12,069 nucleotides of DNA from Paracoccus sp. (in: a-proteobacteria) (lineage in GTDB: Bacteria; Pseudomonadota; Alphaproteobacteria; Rhodobacterales; Rhodobacteraceae). Positions 8,347 through 12,069 of this stretch are shown here, in pieces (the first letter of the stretch is position 1; each line of letters starts with the position of its first letter). The stretch is taken from the NCBI GenBank assembly GCA_018056045.1, contig JAGPGI010000044.1, positions 1 through 12,069 of the forward strand, written 5' to 3'. Position numbers and translations under genes: made by a program. The notes beneath the pieces were generated by a model. The model saw nothing but the letters and a program-made list of their open reading frames with translations, made no database searches and had not been told where the DNA came from.

Positions 8347-8763
8347 ATGAGCGAAGGCACGGACAGGAATCCTGACAGGTTTTCGCCCTTTTCCGATTCG
8401 CTGGGCATCAGGCTGATCGCGGCCGGCACCGAGGAGGTGCTGCTGAGCATGCCGGCAACGCCGGCACTGGCCAATCGCAATGGCGTCCTGCATGGCGGCG
8501 CGCTGTTGGGAATGGCCGATCATGCCGGCGGCACGCTGACGATCATGAACCTTGCCCCGGGTCAGGCCACCACCACCATCGAAAGCAAGACGAATTTCCT
8601 GCGCCCGATCCGGATCGGCGATACCGCGCAGGGCCGCACGGTCGCGCTGCACAAGGGGCGCACCACCATGGTCGTGCAGACGACGATCACCCGCGACGAC
8701 GGCAAGGTCGCCGCCATCGTCACCCAGACCCAGATGATCATGGAATGGCGCGAGCCGGCCTGA
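8347..8763 (+). CDS. PaaI-family hotdog thioesterase
   Basis: A 138-residue single hotdog domain, likely hydrolysing acyl-CoA thioesters in the cytoplasm. The hotdog signature NRNGVLHGGALLGMADHAGG spans 43-62: HGG at 49-51 and the candidate catalytic Asp58 match the PaaI/YbdB-type arrangement (Asn/Gly, HGG, then Asp/Glu on the central helix). The second conserved strand pair is seen in ESKTNFLRPIRIGD and TMVVQTTITRDDGKVAAIVTQTQ. GGGGAGAACAGGGC before the ATG supplies a ribosome binding site. It is 63 bases after selD in the same direction and is probably the last gene of the operon, since the next gene converges on it. The acyl substrate is unknown; PaaI-like names in many genomes do not imply phenylacetate degradation, and no paa genes are here. 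Confidence 0.88.
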   Translation: MSEGTDRNPDRFSPFSDSLGIRLIAAGTEEVLLSMPATPALANRNGVLHGGALLGMADHAGGTLTIMNLAPGQATTTIESKTNFLRPIRIGDTAQGRTVALHKGRTTMVVQTTITRDDGKVAAIVTQTQMIMEWREPA

Positions 8764-8769
8764 GCCGGC
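8754..8769. terminator. GC hairpin between convergent genes
   Basis: GCCGGC (8754-8759), CTGA loop, GCCGGC (8764-8769): a 6-bp stem whose loop contains the thioesterase TGA. It also lies 23 bases beyond the stop of the convergent FAH-family gene. There is no T-run on either strand, so intrinsic termination is uncertain; it may simply be a duplicated GAGCCGGCC. Confidence 0.25.
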
Positions 8770-8791
8770 CGCCACGCCCCAAGCCGCGCCC

Positions 8792-9487
8792 CTATTCGGC
8801 GGGTCCGATGGTCAGCTCGACCGGCGCAAGCCCGGCAATTCTGCCTGCCAGCCGGTCACCGCTGGTCACGGCGCCAACGCCGGCGGGCGTTCCGGTCATG
8901 ATCAGGTCGCCCGGCGCCAGATGGTAGTATTGCGACAGGTCCGCGATGATCTCGGGGATCGACCAGACCATGTCGGAAATCACCGAATCCTGCCTTGTGA
9001 TGCCGTTGACATCCAGATGGATGCGCTGGCCGGCAGGCTGGAAATCCGCCGCCGGGGTCAGCGCGGACAGGACCGCCGAGCCCTCGAAATTCTTGCCCAG
9101 ATCCCAGGACCGCTGCATGGCCTTGGCGCGCGCCTGCAGATCGCGCCGCGTCAGATCGAGGCCGGCGCCATAGCCCCAGATCGCCGATTCCGCCTGATCC
9201 GCCGTGACGCGAAAGGCCGGCGCCCCGATTGCGACCACCATCTCGATTTCGTGATGCAGGTCCTCGGTTCCGGGCGGATAGGGCAGCACGCCGCCGCTTT
9301 CCAGCACCGCATGCGCCGATTTCAGAAAGTAGAACGGCGACCCGCGATCGACCTCGGCGCCCATTTCAGCCGCATGGGCGGCGTAATTGCGACCAACGCA
9401 GAAGATGCGGCCGACGGGAAATCGCTCGGACTGGCCGATCACGGGCAGCGAGGCGGGAACGGGGGCGGGAAAGAGATATCGGGTCAT
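8792..9487 (-). CDS. Fumarylacetoacetate hydrolase (FAH) family protein
   Basis: A 231-residue single-domain FAH-fold enzyme, a metal-dependent C-C bond hydrolase or isomerase/decarboxylase acting on acylpyruvate-type compounds. [16 protein letters not shown] (28-43) is the family opening. The metal site is HHEIE (78-82; Glu80, Glu82) with Asp111 in [20 protein letters not shown] (131-140) carries the conserved Lys132, and the C-terminal signature [14 protein letters not shown] (194-207) is intact. It resembles YcgM and fumarylpyruvate hydrolase (NagK-like) more than full-length FAH. The frame is open further upstream, but homology begins at MTRYLFPAP, so ATG 9487-9485 is chosen; no clear Shine-Dalgarno is seen. 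It stands alone on the minus strand, convergent with the thioesterase and divergent from the methyltransferase gene, with no aromatic-degradation genes around. The true substrate is unknown; oxaloacetate decarboxylation or acylpyruvate hydrolysis are possibilities. Confidence 0.9.
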   Translation of the reverse strand: MTRYLFPAPVPASLPVIGQSERFPVGRIFCVGRNYAAHAAEMGAEVDRGSPFYFLKSAHAVLESGGVLPYPPGTEDLHHEIEMVVAIGAPAFRVTADQAESAIWGYGAGLDLTRRDLQARAKAMQRSWDLGKNFEGSAVLSALTPAADFQPAGQRIHLDVNGITRQDSVISDMVWSIPEIIADLSQYYHLAPGDLIMTGTPAGVGAVTSGDRLAGRIAGLAPVELTIGPAE

Positions 9488-9501
9488 GGCATGGTGATGC
9501 C
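9488..9501 (-). promoter_or_regulatory. Small hairpin abutting FAH-family start codon
   Basis: On the minus strand GGCAT-CACC-ATGCC is followed at once by the ATG of the FAH-family gene. A 5-bp stem with a 4-base loop could affect initiation, but it is short and could be chance. The rest of the 110-base divergent gap holds another dyad CGGGC-GTT-GCCCG (9531-9543) and no convincing promoter that I can place. Confidence 0.2.
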
Positions 9502-9597
9502 ACGACGTCAGGATTGGCGCAATGGCGCGGCGGGCGTTGCCCGTCCCGGATTTTCGTGGCAATAGGTCGGAAAGCCAACCGAAAGCAGGGTTTGCAA

Positions 9598-10251
9598 ATG
9601 ACCGATTTCGCGCAGCGCCGCACCATGATGGTCGACTCTCAGGTGCGTCCGAACGAAGTAACCAGCTATCCCGTCATTGAGGCGATGCTGAACGTCCCGC
9701 GCGAGCATTTCGTGCCCGATTCTCGGCAAGACGTCGCCTATGCCGAGAACAACATCGATCTGGCCCCCGGCCGCGTGCTGCTCGAGCCGCGGACGCTGGG
9801 CAAGATGATGGATGTCCTTGATCTTCAGAACTCGGATCTGGTTCTGGATATCGGCCCCGGCTATGGCTATGCCGCCGCGCTGATCGCGCGCATCGCCGAG
9901 GCCGTCGTCGCCGTCGAGGACAATCCCGAACTGGCCGCCGAGGCCGAAGCGCGCCTTGCCGCGCAGGACGTCTTCAACGTCGCCGTCATCACCGGCCCGC
10001 TGGTTGATGGCTGCGCAAGCCAGGGTCCCTATGACGCCGTTCTGGTCGAGGGCGCGATCGAGGAATTCCCCGAAGCGCTGACCGATCAGATCAGCGATGG
10101 CGGTCGCGTGGTCGCCATGTTCCGCGAGGGGCATCTGGGCGTGGTGCGCGTCGGCCTCAAGCATGACGGGCGCATCAACTGGCGTTTTGCATTCAATGCC
10201 GGTGCGCCGGTTCTGCCGGGCTTTGCCCGTCGGCAAGGTTTTGTTCTTTGA
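9598..10251 (+). CDS. PIMT-family methyltransferase (divergent protein-L-isoaspartate O-methyltransferase homologue)
   Basis: A 217-residue PCMT-family protein. The N-terminus [20 protein letters not shown] (7-26) and [12 protein letters not shown] (30-41) match the alphaproteobacterial branch found beside tolC. The SAM site is [15 protein letters not shown] (83-97) with acidic Glu107 after strand 2. In canonical PIMT the segment before motif I reads like TISQP with an essential Ser; here the aligned stretch is VLLEP (60-64), with Leu62 at the Ser place. Motif I is also GPGYG rather than GTGSG. It may therefore bind SAM but not repair isoaspartate, and its substrate is unknown. The start ATG follows CAGGG weakly. 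It sits 23 bases upstream of the tolC start, in the gene order PIMT-like / TolC / PopZ-like known in alphaproteobacteria, and is likely cotranscribed. Confidence 0.87.
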   Translation: MTDFAQRRTMMVDSQVRPNEVTSYPVIEAMLNVPREHFVPDSRQDVAYAENNIDLAPGRVLLEPRTLGKMMDVLDLQNSDLVLDIGPGYGYAAALIARIAEAVVAVEDNPELAAEAEARLAAQDVFNVAVITGPLVDGCASQGPYDAVLVEGAIEEFPEALTDQISDGGRVVAMFREGHLGVVRVGLKHDGRINWRFAFNAGAPVLPGFARRQGFVL

Positions 10252-10274
10252 TCACGACAGGGAAAGGCGCTGCT

Positions 10275-11666
10275 ATGATTCGCAAGTCTCTCATGATTCT
10301 GCGGCGCCCGCTGATGGCGGCACTTTTGGCGGGGGCCACGGCGCTGCCCGCCAGTGCCGAAACGCTGGCCGACGCGATGGTCGATGCCTATCGGCATTCG
10401 GCGCTGCTTGACCAGAACCGCGCCGTTCTGCGCGCCGCCGACGAGGATGTGGCCAACGCGCTGGCGCAGCTGCGCCCGGTGGTGCAGTGGATTGCCCAGC
10501 ACAGCTATACCGATAACGAAGGCATTGATTTCCGTACCTCGAGCATCGCCTTGCAGGCGCAGGTCACCCTGTATGACTGGGGCCGCAATGCCATCGCCAT
10601 CGACATCGCCAAGGAAACCGTGCTGGCAACCCGCGCCGCACTGGTCGGGGTCGAACAGGACGTGCTGCTGGATGCCGTTCAGTCCTATCTGAACGTGCGC
10701 AGCGCGCTGGAACAGGTCGACCTGCAGCAGAACTCGGTCCGCGTGATCGGGCAGGAACAGCAGGCCGCGACCGACCGCTTTGAGGTCGGCGAGATCACCC
10801 AGACCGACGTGTCACAAGCCGATGCGGCGCTGGCAGCCGCGCGCGCCAGCCTTGCCTCTGCCGAGGGCGATCTTGAGGTCGCGCGCGAGAATTATCGCGC
10901 CTCGACCGGCAAGGCTCCGGTCAATCTGGCGCCGCCGCCGCCGACCCCCAAGCTGCCCGCCGGGCTGGAGGCCGCGCGCGAAATCGGTCAGCGCACGCAT
11001 CCCGCCATCCTGCAGGCCCGCCGTCAGGCCGCCGCCGCCGAACTGGGCGTCGCCGCCGCCGAGGCCGAACGCAACCCCGAACTGACCGGCTCGGTCGGGA
11101 TTTCGCGCCAGCGCAGCAACAACAACTCGGCGCTGGATACGCGCTACGCCACCACCAAGGCGCTGTCGCTGGAAATGTCGCAGACGATCTATTCCGGCGG
11201 CCGGCTGCCTTCGGCGCATCGCCGGGCGATGGCGCAGCGTGATTCGGCGCGGGCCTCGCTGCTGAACGTCTCGCGTCAGGTGAATGAGGCCGTGGGCGTG
11301 GCCTGGGCGGGAATCGATGTCGCGCGGGCGCAGATCGGCGCCATCGACGAGCAGATCGTCGCCGCCCGCGCCGCCTATGAAGGCGTTCGCGAAGAGGCCA
11401 CGCTGGGTGCGCGCACCACGCTGGACGTTCTGGACGCCGAACAATCGCTGCTTGCGGCGCGTGCCGACAAAATTACGGCGGAAGCCAACCTGCAATTAGC
11501 ACATTATCAACTTATGTCCGCTATGGGTTTGTTGACGGTAGAAAACCTGAAACTGGGAATTCCGACCTATGACCCATCGGCCTATTACAATGCGGTGCAA
11601 GACGCACCCTATACCAGCAGGCAGGGCGAACGCCTTGATCGCGTGCTGCGCGCAATCGGACAGTAA
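10275..11666 (+). CDS. tolC: TolC-family outer membrane efflux/secretion channel
   Basis: A 463-residue outer-membrane channel-tunnel protein serving RND pumps and/or type I secretion. The signal peptide (MIRKSLMILRR, hydrophobic core, cut after ASA at 28) is followed by ETLADAMVDAYRHSALL. Two OEP repeats show the paired motifs FEVGEITQTDVSQADAALA (from 169) and GARTTLDVLDAEQSLLAAR (from 378). YDWGR and YSGGR mark the equivalent strand/turn positions of each half, and long Ala/Gln-rich coiled-coil helices lie between. The start is ATG 10275, behind AGGGAAAGG at 10259-10267; an in-frame TTG at 10248 is rejected because it spoils the signal peptide and overlaps the previous stop. The last ~35 codons before the tail use unusually AT-rich codons (TTA, CAA, CTT, GTA). 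It is 3 kb downstream of the adaptor/pump pair, which lacks its own outer-membrane gene. Confidence 0.93.
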   Translation: MIRKSLMILRRPLMAALLAGATALPASAETLADAMVDAYRHSALLDQNRAVLRAADEDVANALAQLRPVVQWIAQHSYTDNEGIDFRTSSIALQAQVTLYDWGRNAIAIDIAKETVLATRAALVGVEQDVLLDAVQSYLNVRSALEQVDLQQNSVRVIGQEQQAATDRFEVGEITQTDVSQADAALAAARASLASAEGDLEVARENYRASTGKAPVNLAPPPPTPKLPAGLEAAREIGQRTHPAILQARRQAAAAELGVAAAEAERNPELTGSVGISRQRSNNNSALDTRYATTKALSLEMSQTIYSGGRLPSAHRRAMAQRDSARASLLNVSRQVNEAVGVAWAGIDVARAQIGAIDEQIVAARAAYEGVREEATLGARTTLDVLDAEQSLLAARADKITAEANLQLAHYQLMSAMGLLTVENLKLGIPTYDPSAYYNAVQDAPYTSRQGERLDRVLRAIGQ

Positions 11667-11672
11667 TCGCGC

Positions 11673-11692
11673 TGCCCCCCAGCCGGGGGGCA
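11673..11692 (+). promoter_or_regulatory. GC hairpin enclosing the presumed RBS of the PopZ-like gene
   Basis: TGCCCCCC-AGCC-GGGGGGCA is a perfect 8-bp stem with a 4-base loop, starting 7 bases after the tolC stop and ending 4 bases before the next ATG (11697). The 3' arm GGGGGG is the only purine-rich Shine-Dalgarno-like stretch before that ATG. No T-run follows, so it is not a standard intrinsic terminator. It may protect the tolC mRNA end, attenuate transcription, or hold back translation of the next gene. Confidence 0.55.
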
Positions 11693-11696
11693 CCAC

Positions 11697-12069
11697 ATGC
11701 AACATGAAATGATGCGACAGCCGGCGCCGGTCTATGGATCGGAAAATGTCGGCGATGTCCTCGCCTCGATCCGGCGCCTGATCGCCCAGGACGAGGCGCC
11801 AGCCCCGATCCCCAACCACATGCTGAACGCCCTGCCCCGCGACACAGTCGTGGCAGTGGAAGAGGTGACGGCGGATATCGCGCCGGAAACCGTGGCATGG
11901 GCAACGGATGCACCGTCGCAGGATGCTGCGCCCGAGATGCCAACGACGGCAGAGGCGCGGGTCGAGGCGCTGCCGTTGATCCTCAATACCAGCGACCTGA
12001 TCGCGCCGGACTTTCCCGACACGGTCGAGGAATCGGTAGAAACCGACCTTGCCCCGGCACCGGCACCGG
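11697..12069 (+). CDS. PopZ-like / DUF2497-type protein, N-terminal part
   Basis: 124 codons are visible from ATG 11697 without a stop before the window ends. Residues 17-33 (NVGDVLASIRRLIAQDE) closely resemble the N-terminal helix of PopZ/DUF2497 proteins, of the type EEILASIRRIISEDE. In Caulobacter this region recruits partner proteins to the cell-pole scaffold. After it comes an acidic, Pro/Ala/Glu/Val-rich low-complexity stretch (PAPIPNH, EEVTADIAPE, TDLAPAPAP), as expected for the disordered PopZ linker. The C-terminal oligomerisation helices would lie beyond the edge. The position directly after PIMT-like and tolC genes fits the alphaproteobacterial popZ locus, which is usually followed by valS. 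Later in-frame Mets at 11709 and 11712 are alternative starts. The match rests on a short motif, linker composition and gene order, so the call is moderate. Confidence 0.6.
   Translation, partial: MQHEMMRQPAPVYGSENVGDVLASIRRLIAQDEAPAPIPNHMLNALPRDTVVAVEEVTADIAPETVAWATDAPSQDAAPEMPTTAEARVEALPLILNTSDLIAPDFPDTVEESVETDLAPAPAP

Noticed and set aside
9488..9597. A promoter for the PIMT-like gene (TTGCCC at 9537 with a -10 near 9560)
   Set aside because: The -10 match is too poor to call.

Overview
The window is a GC-rich, gene-dense chromosomal stretch. It most resembles an alphaproteobacterium of the order Rhodobacterales, probably Paracoccus or a close relative. The clues are strong G/C third-position codon use, a divergent PIMT / TolC / PopZ-like gene order known from alphaproteobacteria, a SdhAF4-type (DUF1674) small protein beside rsmB, and a heparinase-like gene next to rsmB. 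The genus is an inference from protein style and gene order, not from a search. I see no tRNA, rRNA, CRISPR array, insertion sequence, prophage or integrase. This is ordinary core or near-core chromosome, and I found no clear new defence or mobile system.

Left part (1-2584, minus strand): a heparinase II/III-like gene that runs off the left edge follows rsmB (16S rRNA m5C967 methyltransferase) by 30 bases, and the two are probably cotranscribed. A 57-residue SdhAF4/DUF1674 gene (2627-2800, plus strand) diverges from rsmB across 42 bases that hold a CTAG-containing dyad.

Middle part (2962-8763, plus strand): a likely operon of an AcrA-type adaptor, an AcrB/MexF-type RND pump, selD (selenophosphate synthetase, overlapping the pump gene by 4 bases) and a PaaI-type hotdog thioesterase. 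No local regulator is present. A short dyad lies between weak promoter-like elements upstream. An identical 20-base sequence occurs shortly after the stop codons of both the SdhAF4 gene and selD.

Right part: a fumarylacetoacetate-hydrolase-family gene (minus strand) converges on the thioesterase. It diverges from a plus-strand row: a PIMT-family methyltransferase lacking the usual active-site serine, a TolC-family outer-membrane channel, and the start of a PopZ-like (DUF2497-type) protein that runs off the right edge. The TolC protein could serve as the outer-membrane exit duct for the RND pump 3 kb upstream, for a type I secretion system, or both. A strong GC hairpin after tolC contains the presumed ribosome binding site of the PopZ-like gene.
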